The notes under the pieces were generated by a model. It did no database searches, was not told where the DNA came from, and saw only the letters and a list, made by a program, of their open reading frames with translations. Below, piece after piece: positions 33,809-42,354 of a stretch of 64,000 nt of DNA. Source of the DNA: DAIDKA01 sp036498905. Its GTDB lineage: Bacteria; Pseudomonadota; Gammaproteobacteria; Steroidobacterales; Steroidobacteraceae. The stretch lies in NCBI GenBank assembly GCA_036498905.1, contig DASYER010000023.1, positions 1 through 64,000 of the forward strand, written 5' to 3'. The translations under genes were made by a program, and so were the position numbers. The first letter of the stretch is position 1. Every line of letters begins with the position of its first letter.

Positions 33809-35095
33809 ATGCTGTTTCTGGGTTTCGCCAGCGGCCTACCCTTCTACCTGGTGTACAACACGCTTTCCGCCTGGTTGCGCCAGGACGGCATTCAGCGCAG
33901 CACCATCGGCATGCTGGCCTGGGCGGGCCTGATTTACACGCTGCAGATCTTGTGGGCGCCGTTTGTCGACCGGGTGCCGTTGCCGCTGCTGAAGCAACTG
34001 CTAGGAAGACGCCGCAGCTGGATGTTCCTCGCCCAGATTGGCGTGGTCGGCGCGCTGGTGAACCTTTCACTGGCGCATCCCGCCGCCAATCTCACCCAGG
34101 TCGCCCTGGGCGCCTTGTTTCTGGCGTTCTGCGCGGCCACGCAGGATATCGCCATGAGCGCGTGGCGCATCGAGTCCGCGCCGGATGAGGAGCAGGGCGC
34201 CATGGCGGCCGCTTACCAGATCGGCTTTCGTGCCGCGCTTATCTGCGCCTCCGCCGGGGCGCTGGGGCTGGCGCAGGTCGCGGGCTGGCACGCCAGCTAT
34301 GCAACCATGGCGGCACTGGGCCTGGTCGGGGTGATCACGACCCTGCTGGTGCGCGAACCGCCACCCCGGGTGGCCCCGGTCGGCGAACACCAGGAACAGC
34401 GTGTGCGCGACTGGCTGGCAAGCCGGGCGCACTGGCCGCGAGTCGCGCAGACCGCGGGCGCCGCCTTTGTGGGCGCCGTGGTATGTCCGCTGACCGATTT
34501 CCTCGGGCGCTTCTCGGTGCGGATCGCCGCGCTGCTGCTGTTGCTGATCGGCAGTTACCGCCTGACCGACTTCACCATGGGCGTCATGGCCAACCCCTTC
34601 TACATCGATCATGGCTACAGCCTGGAACAGATCGCCACCGTTGTGAAGGTTGTCGGCCTGGCGCTGTCGATGATTGGCGTCCTACTCGCGGGAGTGGTGA
34701 TCGCGCGCTACGGCATCGTCCGCGCCCTGATTCTGGGCAGTATCATGGTCATGCTGTCGAATCTCGGATTTTCCTGGCTGGCAACCACCCACGGACCGAC
34801 GGTCCTCGGTCTGGGTGCTGCCAATGGACTGGACAACCTGGCGCTGGCGCTGCACGGCACGGCGCTCATCGCCTTCCTGTCCGCGCTCACCAGTTCCCGA
34901 TATACGGCAACGCAGTACGCACTGTTTTCATCGATGTACGCACTGCCGGGCAAATTGCTGGAAGGAACGTCCGGCTTCGTGGTCGACCGGATCGGCTATC
35001 CGCATTTCTTCATGTACACCGCGAGTCTGAGCATCCCCGCGCTGCTGCTGATCTACCTGCTGACACGCCCAGCGCATCGCCACGCATTGCCTTGA
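33809..35095 (+). CDS. ampG: AmpG-type muropeptide permease (MFS)
   Basis: A major-facilitator transporter of at least 428 residues with about 12 helices, resembling AmpG, which imports GlcNAc-anhydroMurNAc peptides for peptidoglycan recycling. LGFASGLPFYLVYNTLSAWL, GRRRSWMFLAQIG, FCAATQDIAMSAWRIE and the late SRYTATQYALFSSMYALPGK are typical. The conserved part begins before the first ATG: residues RVYFQPRVVS are encoded in frame just upstream and resemble RIFQQPRSA of E. coli AmpG. The frame is open back to 33737, where the only candidate start is ATT with GGAG six bases before it. An LD-carboxypeptidase gene at 36.9 kb fits the recycling theme. Confidence 0.82.
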   Translation: MLFLGFASGLPFYLVYNTLSAWLRQDGIQRSTIGMLAWAGLIYTLQILWAPFVDRVPLPLLKQLLGRRRSWMFLAQIGVVGALVNLSLAHPAANLTQVALGALFLAFCAATQDIAMSAWRIESAPDEEQGAMAAAYQIGFRAALICASAGALGLAQVAGWHASYATMAALGLVGVITTLLVREPPPRVAPVGEHQEQRVRDWLASRAHWPRVAQTAGAAFVGAVVCPLTDFLGRFSVRIAALLLLLIGSYRLTDFTMGVMANPFYIDHGYSLEQIATVVKVVGLALSMIGVLLAGVVIARYGIVRALILGSIMVMLSNLGFSWLATTHGPTVLGLGAANGLDNLALALHGTALIAFLSALTSSRYTATQYALFSSMYALPGKLLEGTSGFVVDRIGYPHFFMYTASLSIPALLLIYLLTRPAHRHALP

Positions 35096-35099
35096 GGAT

Positions 35100-35417
35100 T
35101 CAGGTGGCGTCGAACAGGTCGATGTCGTCAAGGGATCCGGCCCGTAGATCGCCTTTCTCGCCGGCCCGATCGAACCGGGAATGGCCTTCGTCGGCTTCGA
35201 CGTCGGCCGAGTCGCTCCAGTCCTCGCCTGGATCGGCAGCCTCAAGCAGACTTTCGTCGCACCACGAGTTCCAGTCTTCGCGGTCCAGTTCTGCGAGGCT
35301 GCCATCGGCGTATTGCACCTCGATGGTGCCGTCGTCGTCGTCCAGGGCTACGACTTCGAATGGCTCACCGCCATTCAATCGGTACCAGGCCCCGACGCCC
35401 GGATTGGGACTCGCCAT
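35100..35417 (-). CDS. DUF6763-type acidic small protein
   Basis: A 105-residue acidic protein beginning MASPNPGVGAWYRLNGGEPFEVVALDDDDGTIEVQYADG (positions 1-40; key parts GAWYR, FEVVA and TIEVQY), then LDREDWNSW and a strongly acidic C-terminal half. The N-terminal half resembles the DUF6763 family found in gammaproteobacteria. No catalytic motif. The start at 35417 is preferred over 35465 because the upstream codons are cysteine-rich and unlike the family. It is convergent with the AmpG gene (5 bp between stops) and divergent from the MarC gene. Confidence 0.7.
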   Translation of the reverse strand: MASPNPGVGAWYRLNGGEPFEVVALDDDDGTIEVQYADGSLAELDREDWNSWCDESLLEAADPGEDWSDSADVEADEGHSRFDRAGEKGDLRAGSLDDIDLFDAT

Positions 35418-35582
35418 CGTAAACCTCCGCTGCGAAGATTCGATACAACAGCTGCACGCCGCCACGGGGCGATTGCTATGCTCTCACGCCAATGCGCGGA
35501 TTCATGTTGCGCCTGATTTACAGGGCTTTCAAGAATAACCCGTCGCATCGGACAAGCTTGCGCTGCAGGATGATCGGCCGTT

Positions 35583-36209
35583 ATGTTCGACCAAGTCATC
35601 AAGTTCTTCATAGTGTTCTTCGTCGTGATCGAGCCGCTGTCGATTGCCCCGGTATTCGTCAGCCTCACGGCCGGCTCCCCTGCGGAATTTCAGCGCAAGA
35701 TGGCGTTCAAGTCGGTCTCGATCGCCGCCTTAATCCTGTTGACGTTCTCACTGATCGGTACGCCGTTCCTGGCAGCGATGGGCATCAGCATCCAGGCCTT
35801 TCGCATCTTCGGCGGTCTGCTGCTGTTCCTCATCGCGCTGGAGATGGTGTTCGCGCGCGAATCCGGTACCCGTACCTCCAGTGATGAGAAGGCCGAGAGC
35901 CAGCTGCGTGCCGATGTTTCGGTATTTCCGCTGGCATTCCCCCTGATCTCCGGTCCCGGTGCGTTGGTCACGATCCTGTTGTGGTTCGGTCCACTGCCGA
36001 TCACGGCCCATCCGCTGCAGTTTGCGGCCATGGCCGCGTGCGTCGCGATCGTGCTGCTGCTGACCCTGCTCGTGATGCTGACTGCCGTGCCGTTGATGCG
36101 CAGGATGGGGGTGACCGGGACGAATGTGGCCAACCGTCTGTTCGGCGTGATCCTCGGGGCGCTGGCCGTGCAGTTCGTGCTCGACGGGATTCGCGCCAGC
36201 TTCGGTTGA
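35583..36209 (+). CDS. MarC family (UPF0056) inner-membrane protein
   Basis: A 208-residue protein with six helices. FFVVIEPLSIAPVFVSLTAG, RIFGGLLLFLIALEMVF and VFPLAFPLISGPGALVTILLW match the MarC family. The N-terminal PLSIAPVF replaces the commoner NP motif. MarC was once linked to multiple antibiotic resistance, but that was not upheld, and the transport substrate is unknown. It faces trmB, which stops 6 bp after it. Confidence 0.88.
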   Translation: MFDQVIKFFIVFFVVIEPLSIAPVFVSLTAGSPAEFQRKMAFKSVSIAALILLTFSLIGTPFLAAMGISIQAFRIFGGLLLFLIALEMVFARESGTRTSSDEKAESQLRADVSVFPLAFPLISGPGALVTILLWFGPLPITAHPLQFAAMAACVAIVLLLTLLVMLTAVPLMRRMGVTGTNVANRLFGVILGALAVQFVLDGIRASFG

Positions 36210-36214
36210 GGCGG

Positions 36215-36907
36215 CTAGGCCGCGCGCCGCCGGTACGCCAGATCCCACACCCCGTGCCCCAGGCGCTCACCGCGCTGCTCGAAGCGGGTCGGCTGGCGCG
36301 ATTCGGGTCGCGGCACATAGCCGCCCGCAGCCGCGGTGTTCTCGAGCAGCGCACAGCCATCGAACACTTCGAGCATCGCGTTGGCGTAAGGCTCCCAGTC
36401 CGTCGCGGCGTGCAGCAGCCCGGCGGGTTTCAGACGCGATGCCAGCAGCGCAACGAACGGCGCATTGAGCAACCGGCGTTTGTGATGACGTTTCTTATGC
36501 CAGGGGTCGGGGAACAGCACGAGCACTTCGTCGAGGCAGCCTTCGGGTAGCTGCTGGCCGACTACTTCAACGGCATCGTGGTTGCTGACCCGGACATTGC
36601 GCAGGCCGAGGCGCTCGATTTCCAGCAGCACCCGCCCGACTCCCGGGCGATGCACTTCGATCCCGAGGAAGTCGACATCGGGACGCTCGCTCGCCATGCG
36701 GATGAGATTGGCGCCGTTGCCGAAGCCGATCTCGACCACGCGCGGCGCGACACGGCCAAACAACGCCGCGAGGTCACAAAATGCCGCAGCCGGCTCGAGC
36801 CCGAATTGCGGCCACAGCCGTTCGAGTGCGCGCTGCTGGCCATCGGTCATGCGACCGGCGCGCAGCACGAAAGAGCGCACGCCGCGCGGATGGGTCCCGG
36901 CACTCAT
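36215..36907 (-). CDS. trmB: tRNA (guanine-46-N7)-methyltransferase
   Basis: A 230-residue SAM-dependent methyltransferase. VVEIGFGNGANLI is the SAM site, FLGIEVHRPGVG follows, and VLFPDPWHKKRHHKRRL is the family signature with the catalytic aspartate; the C-terminus has TDWEPYANAMLE. It installs m7G46 in the variable loop of tRNAs. Its ATG overlaps the stop of the LD-carboxypeptidase gene by 4 bp, so the two are expressed together. Confidence 0.95.
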   Translation of the reverse strand: MSAGTHPRGVRSFVLRAGRMTDGQQRALERLWPQFGLEPAAAFCDLAALFGRVAPRVVEIGFGNGANLIRMASERPDVDFLGIEVHRPGVGRVLLEIERLGLRNVRVSNHDAVEVVGQQLPEGCLDEVLVLFPDPWHKKRHHKRRLLNAPFVALLASRLKPAGLLHAATDWEPYANAMLEVFDGCALLENTAAAGGYVPRPESRQPTRFEQRGERLGHGVWDLAYRRRAA

Positions 36908-37830
36908 CGATGCGCGAACGAGGCGCTCGTCACGCTTAAGTGCGCATCGGCTCCGCAGCGCAGCTCAGCGCGGGTATGCATGAACACGGGCCGCTGTCCC
37001 ATGCCGTGGCCTGCGTCGATTCCGGCCAACACCGGAATCTTCATGGTCTGTGCAAAACGCTCGAGTACCGCCGCACCGAGGTTGCTGCCATCGGTTTCTG
37101 CGCCGCCGAGGAAGGTGCCGAGCACGATGGCCTTGAGATTGCGCAGCACACCCGCCTGGCGCAGATGTTCGAACACCCGGTCGATGCGATAGCCACGTTC
37201 GCCGACGTCTTCGAGGAACAGGATGCCCGAAGGACGGCGCTGCAGAGCGGTGCCGAGGGTAGTTTGCAGGACGGTGAGATTGCCGCCGGTCAAGCGGCCC
37301 GTGATGAGCTGCCGACGCCGGGCCGCCGCATTGAGCGGGACGAGGCTGGCAAAGACAGTGTGGCGCGCGCCACCGAACAGGACCGCGTCGAGTTCGCGAC
37401 GGTCTTCATCGCGCATATTGGTGCCGCCGAGCCGGTCCAGGAAAGGCCCATGCAGCGAAGGCCACCCCCAGAACAGGTTCAGGAGCTGATGCAGGGTCGT
37501 GAAATCGCTGTAGCCGATCACGAGTTTCGGATGAGCGGGCGGTTTCAGCGCCTGCAGCCTCTGGATGATGCGGATCGCGCCATAGCCGCCGCGCACGCCC
37601 CACACGGCCCGCGAGTCACGCGCATAAAGCGCCTTGCGAAGCTGCGCGAAGCGGTGCGCATCGGTGTTGGCGCACAGCAGGTCTGCGCCGAACAGATCCG
37701 GCGACACGCGCGGTACGAGCCCCTGGCGTTTCAGGAACTGAATACCGTTTTCGAGCGCTTCGTCGCTGCACCGGAACCCGGGAGCGACAACGTCGACGAC
37801 ATCCCCGGGGGAGAGTAGCGGCTGCGGCAT
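36904..37830 (-). CDS. ldcA: LD-carboxypeptidase, peptidase family S66
   Basis: A 308-residue serine peptidase that removes the terminal D-Ala from cytosolic tetrapeptide in peptidoglycan recycling. The serine nucleophile is in LVIGYSDFTTLHQL, the glutamate is in ILFLEDVGERGYRIDR, and the histidine is in GIDAGHGMGQRPV, the Ser-Glu-His triad of S66. VWGVRGGYGAIRII is also conserved. It overlaps trmB by 4 bp. Together with the AmpG-like permease 2 kb away it supports local grouping of recycling genes (inference). Confidence 0.87.
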   Translation of the reverse strand: MPQPLLSPGDVVDVVAPGFRCSDEALENGIQFLKRQGLVPRVSPDLFGADLLCANTDAHRFAQLRKALYARDSRAVWGVRGGYGAIRIIQRLQALKPPAHPKLVIGYSDFTTLHQLLNLFWGWPSLHGPFLDRLGGTNMRDEDRRELDAVLFGGARHTVFASLVPLNAAARRRQLITGRLTGGNLTVLQTTLGTALQRRPSGILFLEDVGERGYRIDRVFEHLRQAGVLRNLKAIVLGTFLGGAETDGSNLGAAVLERFAQTMKIPVLAGIDAGHGMGQRPVFMHTRAELRCGADAHLSVTSASFAHR

Positions 37831-37949
37831 ACCTGCGACTTCGATTTAAAAACCTTCGGATCACACAGTCTACCCGGCCCAATCTTCTATGGCAGAATCA
37901 ACGCTGTTTTCGCGGGGCCGTTCGAGTGAACGGCATGTCATAGAGGGTG

Positions 37950-39107
37950 ATGGCTCAGAGCCTGGTCATCGGATTGCTCCTCGTCATGGCGGCCATCGCC
38001 GGTGCCGTATGCGTGTGGCTGTTCATTCGGGGACTGTCCCGTGGGGCCGCGGCACCGCCGACGGCGGCGCCCGTGTCGATCCGGGCCGCCGAGCGGGGCG
38101 CGCCGGCGCCGGCCGCCGCGGTACCGCCCCCGCGCGCTGCAGCGCCTGTAGGACCGCTCGAGACGCAGGTTCTCAGCCTCGACCAGACCTTCCACAACAT
38201 GTATGAGCTGGCCTTCGGTGCGCTCGCGCATCAAAAGCCGCCGCAGCAGGAGTTGCGCGTCGTCGCCGAGAATGCCGACGAACTGTTCGAACGACTGGCC
38301 ACTGATCCGAAATACGTGATGCGCCGCCCGATGATGCTGCCGCAGCTGCTGCGGGCAGTGCATGACAAGAAGAGTACCCAGCACCAGCTGGCCAATATTT
38401 TCGCCCGCGATCCGGCGCTGGCCGGCAATTTGCTGAAAGTGGCCAACAGCCCGGTGTACCGCGTGAGCGAGGATCCGGTCGAAAGCCTGGATCGGGCCGT
38501 GGCCATGCTCGGCACCGATGGACTGCATTCGTTGATCGCGACGGTGCTGGTGCAGCCGGTATTCAAGCTGGCTGCCACCGACTATCCGCGCTTTCCGGAA
38601 ATCGTGTGGGAGCACACCTTCCGCTCGGCAAGTGCGGCCGAGAGCCATGCCTCGCAGGTCGAAAACGGCGATCCGTTCGCCGCCCAGCTGTTGGCGCTCA
38701 CGATGGGCTTAGGCACCATTGTCGTCTACCGCCTCGTCGTGGATCGCTGCCATCTGCAGCTGCAGGGACGATCACCTCATCCGGCCGTCATCATTGCCCT
38801 GATTGACTCGCAATGTGCGAGCGTCGCCAAACGGGTGGCGGCGAGCTGGGAGCTGTCGGAGCGGGTGCTCACGGCGCTGGAAGAACAACGGCCCCGTCGC
38901 AAGGGCGAGCCGGTCGCCACGCTGTCGCCGCTGGGACGTTCGCTGGCTTTCGGACGCAAGCTGGCGGCACTGGCCGTACTGCATGAGCACGGGCTGATTT
39001 CCGAGGATACGGTTCGCGCCTCGATGGCCCTGGAGGGGCCTCTGGCCGAGCAGTTCGACAGCATCTGGATCAAGCTTATCGGTCATGAAGAACGCGCGAA
39101 GGCTTGA
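37950..39107 (+). CDS. Membrane-anchored HDOD domain protein
   Basis: A 385-residue protein. One N-terminal helix (SLVIGLLLVMAAIAGAVCVWLF) is followed by an Ala/Pro-rich linker of about 50 residues and an HDOD domain (residues about 120-340: PQLLRAVHDKKSTQHQLANIF, DPALAGNLLKVANSPVYR, AVAMLGTDGLHSLIATVL). HDOD domains are HD-like but lack metal ligands and act in signalling, often with c-di-GMP or motility systems. ATG at 37950 is used; the GTG one codon earlier is possible. It stands alone. Confidence 0.83.
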   Translation: MAQSLVIGLLLVMAAIAGAVCVWLFIRGLSRGAAAPPTAAPVSIRAAERGAPAPAAAVPPPRAAAPVGPLETQVLSLDQTFHNMYELAFGALAHQKPPQQELRVVAENADELFERLATDPKYVMRRPMMLPQLLRAVHDKKSTQHQLANIFARDPALAGNLLKVANSPVYRVSEDPVESLDRAVAMLGTDGLHSLIATVLVQPVFKLAATDYPRFPEIVWEHTFRSASAAESHASQVENGDPFAAQLLALTMGLGTIVVYRLVVDRCHLQLQGRSPHPAVIIALIDSQCASVAKRVAASWELSERVLTALEEQRPRRKGEPVATLSPLGRSLAFGRKLAALAVLHEHGLISEDTVRASMALEGPLAEQFDSIWIKLIGHEERAKA

Positions 39108-39334
39108 GCGCAGTGCAACAACTGCTGCCGGCCGAGGGAGCCGGCTTGAGCGTGGGCTAAAGCGGGGAAGTTAAGGTTGGTTAACCATAATGGAACCCCT
39201 TGATTCTTCAAGATTCTCCAGCAGGCCTACAATGTCATCGCCAACTGCACCATTGCGTTGAACAGCTCATGGGGCGGTACCATTAAGCCCTTAACGACGA
39301 TGCGGAATCACAAGCGACCGCGACGGAGCAAATC

Positions 39335-40201
39335 ATGAACGCCAAGGTAAGTGCCCAGGCTCGAACCAAGGCCGGTACAGTTTTAAAGGTAGTCGGAATC
39401 GCAGCCGCGCTGATGCTCGGCGCCTCGTCCGTCTACGCGGAGTCCCATGGTGGCGGCGGTGGTGGTGGCCACTTTTCCGGTGGCGGCCACATGTCCGGCG
39501 GCGGCGGTCACATCAGCGCACCGCATTTCAGCGGCGGCAGCCGTGGGTTCGCGGGTGGCCAGCACTACACGCCGCATTTTGCCGCCGGTGTGCATGCCCA
39601 GGTCCGCGGTGCCTATGGATATCGCGGTGGCTACGGGGTACGCGGTGGTGTGGGCTTGGGGTATCGCGGCGGCTGGGCCGGCGGTTACTGGCGTGGTGGG
39701 TACTGGCCGCGCGCCTATTACGGCTGGTCGTACCCGCTGTTTCTGGGTTTCCTGCCCGCACTGTATTCGACCTACTGGTGGGGCGGCGTGCCGTACTACT
39801 ACGTGAATAATGTGTACTACAACTACGATGCGACCGATAACGGCTATGTGGCGGTAGACCCGCCACCGGTGTCGGGCGGTAGTTACTCGGATGATGTGAA
39901 CGCGGCTGCCGCCGCCGGACCCGATACGACCAACTCGACGGATAACACACCGCCGGATGTGGCAGCTGCCGGACCTGCGGCGGGCGCGGGACCTGATGCG
40001 GGCCTGATCATCTACCCCCGTAACAACCAGAGCGACCAGCAGCAGGCGACGGACAAGTTCCAATGCCATGACTGGGCGAAGGGCCAGACCGGGTTTGATC
40101 CAACCAGCCAGGCCTCCTCCAACGCGTCGGTCAGCAAGCGCTCCTCCTACGCCCGGGCAATGTCGGCTTGTTTGGACGCACGCGGGTACACGGTGCGCTA
40201 G
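39335..40201 (+). CDS. Secreted glycine/tyrosine-rich protein
   Basis: A 288-residue envelope protein. After a signal peptide (LKVVGIAAALMLGASSVYAES) come glycine/histidine-rich repeats (HGGGGGGGHFSGGGHMSGGG), YRGG repeats and a Tyr/Trp segment (YYYVNNVYYNYD) similar to the DUF6515 group. The C-terminal 60 residues are globular, with two cysteines, KFQCHDWAKGQTGFDP and AMSACLDARGYTVR, a domain that recurs behind such regions. Role unknown; an outer-membrane or extracellular matrix location is likely. The upstream 227-base gap should hold the promoter but has no site I can name. Confidence 0.72.
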   Translation: MNAKVSAQARTKAGTVLKVVGIAAALMLGASSVYAESHGGGGGGGHFSGGGHMSGGGGHISAPHFSGGSRGFAGGQHYTPHFAAGVHAQVRGAYGYRGGYGVRGGVGLGYRGGWAGGYWRGGYWPRAYYGWSYPLFLGFLPALYSTYWWGGVPYYYVNNVYYNYDATDNGYVAVDPPPVSGGSYSDDVNAAAAAGPDTTNSTDNTPPDVAAAGPAAGAGPDAGLIIYPRNNQSDQQQATDKFQCHDWAKGQTGFDPTSQASSNASVSKRSSYARAMSACLDARGYTVR

Positions 40202-40233
40202 TTTCGAACTTCTGATCCGCAGGTGTTGCTCGA

Positions 40234-40258
40234 GGGAGGGCGATCGCCCTCCCTTTTG
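40234..40258 (+). terminator. Rho-independent terminator
   Basis: GGGAGGGCGATCGCCCTCCC (40234-40253) is a perfect ten-base-pair inverted repeat followed by TTTTGTTT. It lies 30 bases after the stop of the glycine-rich protein gene and should end that transcript. Confidence 0.92.
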
Positions 40259-40384
40259 TTTGAGCCCTTTGATTAGTCAACCGTCCCGACCGCCTTTCGC
40301 TACAATTAGTAACAACCCGGTCCCCAAGGGCACGGGCACGCGCAGCGCGTAGCGGCGCAAAACAAATATTGTGGGGGAGGCTCT

Positions 40385-41314
40385 ATGGTTAATCAGCGAT
40401 TCATCGTTGGCAGTCTTGCATCACTCATGATTTGCGGTCCGGCGCTCGTGGCCGTAGCGCAGGCAGCCGATGCGCCGCCACCGCAGATTCCGACTTGCGA
40501 AAAGAAAATCGGTACGCTGGCGGTCACCGAACCGGAGAACAACTGGTGGTCGCAGTACCAGCTCGAGTCACCCGAATCGCTCATCAAAGTGTTCGTGTCC
40601 CAGTCGAACTGCTTCACGCTCCTGGATCGGGGCAAGGGGCTTGCCGCGGCTCAGCGCGAGCGCGCCCTGTCGGCCAGCGGCGAGACGCGCGGCGGTTCAA
40701 ACATCGGCAAGGGCCAGATGAAGGCCGCCGATTACGTACTCGTTCCGGACCTGGTCACGAAAAATGGCAATTCGGGCGGCACGAACATAGGCGGCGCGCT
40801 GGGCGGTTTTCTGCATGGCATGGCCGGCGCGGTTGTCGGCGGGATCAGTCTCAAGAGCAAGACGGCCGATGTGGTGCTGACGCTCACCGATGTCCGTTCG
40901 ACGGAGCAGGTCGCTCTCGATCAGGGTCATTCGAAAAAGACCGATCTGGGCTGGGGCGCGGGCGGCGGCTCGTTCTTTGGCGCCTTCGCGGCCGCGGGGG
41001 CCAGCAGCTACGCGAATACCGAGATCGGCCAGGTTATTACGATGGCCTACCTCGATGCCTTCACGAAGCTGGTCACGCAGGTCAGGGGCATGCAACTGAA
41101 CGCGAAGGCCGATAATGTCTCGCAGTCCGTGACTATGTCGAAGCCCGGCAGGATGTACGAGGCCTCGAACCTTAAGGCCAAGGTGGTGCGCGACCTGGAA
41201 CCGGGCATGACCCTTTATCCAAGCGGTGACAAGGACGGAATCTGGTGGAAGGTGAGCGACGAGCTCGGCAATGAGGGTTGGGTACCCTCGACGCTGTTCC
41301 AGCTGGCCAAGTAG
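40385..41314 (+). CDS. CsgG-like secreted protein with C-terminal SH3 domain
   Basis: A 309-residue protein with a signal peptide (GSLASLMICGPALVAVAQAADA). Residues about 35-240 resemble the CsgG/HfaB fold: KIGTLAVTEPE, then CFTLLDRGKGLAAAQRERAL, ADYVLVPDLVT and ADVVLTLTDVRSTEQV. Residues 250-309 form a bacterial SH3 domain (ASNLKAKVVRDLEPGMTL, DGIWWKVSDELGNEGWVPSTLF). No lipobox is seen, unlike CsgG itself. It may assemble an envelope structure; no curli genes are present. Confidence 0.75.
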   Translation: MVNQRFIVGSLASLMICGPALVAVAQAADAPPPQIPTCEKKIGTLAVTEPENNWWSQYQLESPESLIKVFVSQSNCFTLLDRGKGLAAAQRERALSASGETRGGSNIGKGQMKAADYVLVPDLVTKNGNSGGTNIGGALGGFLHGMAGAVVGGISLKSKTADVVLTLTDVRSTEQVALDQGHSKKTDLGWGAGGGSFFGAFAAAGASSYANTEIGQVITMAYLDAFTKLVTQVRGMQLNAKADNVSQSVTMSKPGRMYEASNLKAKVVRDLEPGMTLYPSGDKDGIWWKVSDELGNEGWVPSTLFQLAK

Positions 41315-41323
41315 TGGCAGGGG

Positions 41324-41779
41324 CTAGCTGACCTCGTAGAACCACAGCATCACGGCGTCCGGATACCGGGCGCCGCTGCAGAGAAATATGCGCCGATTCA
41401 GCCAGTCATAAGGTCCGACCGGGGCCGAGAACCGCGGCGTGGCGCGAAAGTAGTACTCGGCCGGATCGACGGCCTCGCCGGCGCCGAGGCGACGCATCAC
41501 GGTCTGCGGGCCGTGACGCATGCCATGGTTGTTGACCTGGATGATGACGCCATCATCCGTGCGCAACAGATACTGGGCCTCGACAATCATCACGCCGTCC
41601 TGGCGCAGGTACTGCCAGTCGGCTCCGCCGGACACCAGTGTGCCGCGCAGCTGTGGACCGGCAAATGTCCCGCCGGCAATCGGCACCACGCGCCGCGCGC
41701 CCTCGGGAACATCACCCACTACGATCGGAGGCTCGAGGGTGGCGCGCACTTCGAGCAACAGTGTCAGTTCAGGTTTCAT
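41324..41779 (-). CDS. DUF3237 protein
   Basis: A 151-residue protein with the DUF3237 pattern: GARRVVPIAGGTFAGPQLRGTLVSGGADWQYLR at 26-58, then EAQYLLRTDDGVIIQVNNHG and YYFRATPRFSAPVGPYDWLNRRIFLCSG near the end. The fold is a beta-barrel; the function is unknown. It is convergent with the CsgG-like gene and reads away from the tRNA-Gly gene. Confidence 0.85.
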   Translation of the reverse strand: MKPELTLLLEVRATLEPPIVVGDVPEGARRVVPIAGGTFAGPQLRGTLVSGGADWQYLRQDGVMIVEAQYLLRTDDGVIIQVNNHGMRHGPQTVMRRLGAGEAVDPAEYYFRATPRFSAPVGPYDWLNRRIFLCSGARYPDAVMLWFYEVS

Positions 41780-41847
41780 GGCTGCGGATTATAGGCTCCC
41801 CAGCATTGCGGGAGGCGGTGCCGGACCCGTAGAATCACTCCCCCCGC

Positions 41848-41921
41848 GCGGGTGTAGTTCAATGGTAGAACTGCAGCTTCCCAAGCTGCTAACGTGGGTT
41901 CGATTCCCATCACCCGCTCCA
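41848..41921 (+). tRNA. tRNA-Gly (anticodon CCC)
   Basis: A complete 74-base cloverleaf. The acceptor stem GCGGGTG (41848-41854) pairs with CACCCGC (41911-41917), followed by T and an encoded CCA. The D arm has AGTTCAATGGTAGAACT, the anticodon stem GCAGC/GCUGC encloses TTCCCAA with anticodon CCC, and the T arm is GTGGGTTCGATTCCCAT. It closely resembles E. coli glyU-type tRNA-Gly. No integrase or repeated tRNA end is seen nearby. Confidence 0.97.
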
Positions 41922-41954
41922 ATCAGATTCCGTCGATTGGCAGATCCTGGGGCT

Positions 41955-42236
41955 CTAGGCCCACGCATCAATCAGGAGGCCGGGCCCTCGCGCTTCGGAG
42001 TGACCGGCCTGAAATTTGACAGGGTCAGATGCGCTTGCGGATCCGCTTGCCTGGGTCGACTCGATTCGCGCGACCTGCTCTTTCGCCGCGTTGATCTCAC
42101 CGGAGATTTTCTGAATCTCGGCCTTACCCTTGGGGGTCTTGGCGGAAACGCACGTGACCCAATCGTTCAGCTCCGATTGTTCGCGTTTGATCTGGCCCTG
42201 TAGCGCTCCCGTGGATCCGGGTACGGAACTCAACAT
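41955..42236 (-). CDS. Small helical protein, FlxA-like
   Basis: A 93-residue frame with a coding-like composition. After MLSSVPGSTGALQ the sequence is helical and heptad-like (QIKREQSELNDWVTCVSAKT and GKAEIQKISGEINAAKEQV), recalling FlxA-type small proteins. The last 25 residues are low-complexity. The Shine-Dalgarno (AGGGCGG) is only moderate. Real gene status is likely but not certain; no function is suggested. Confidence 0.5.
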   Translation of the reverse strand: MLSSVPGSTGALQGQIKREQSELNDWVTCVSAKTPKGKAEIQKISGEINAAKEQVARIESTQASGSASASDPVKFQAGHSEARGPGLLIDAWA

Positions 42237-42354
42237 GCCGCCGCCCTGCCGTGGTGGGTACGGCTCACTCTAGTGGCACGGGCGAAATTGCAAACTAAAT
42301 GACCGCCGATCTGTGACGCGGATCACGGTGGCCATGGAGAATCTCGGGCCGGCC

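Noticed and set aside
39430..39720. Tandem-repeat-like GGC/GGT-rich DNA
   Set aside because: It is the coding sequence of glycine and YRGG-rich protein segments, not a separate repeat element.
41848..42236. tRNA-Gly as possible integration site
   Set aside because: No integrase, phage gene or duplicated tRNA 3' end was found within reach, and the neighbours look like ordinary chromosomal genes.
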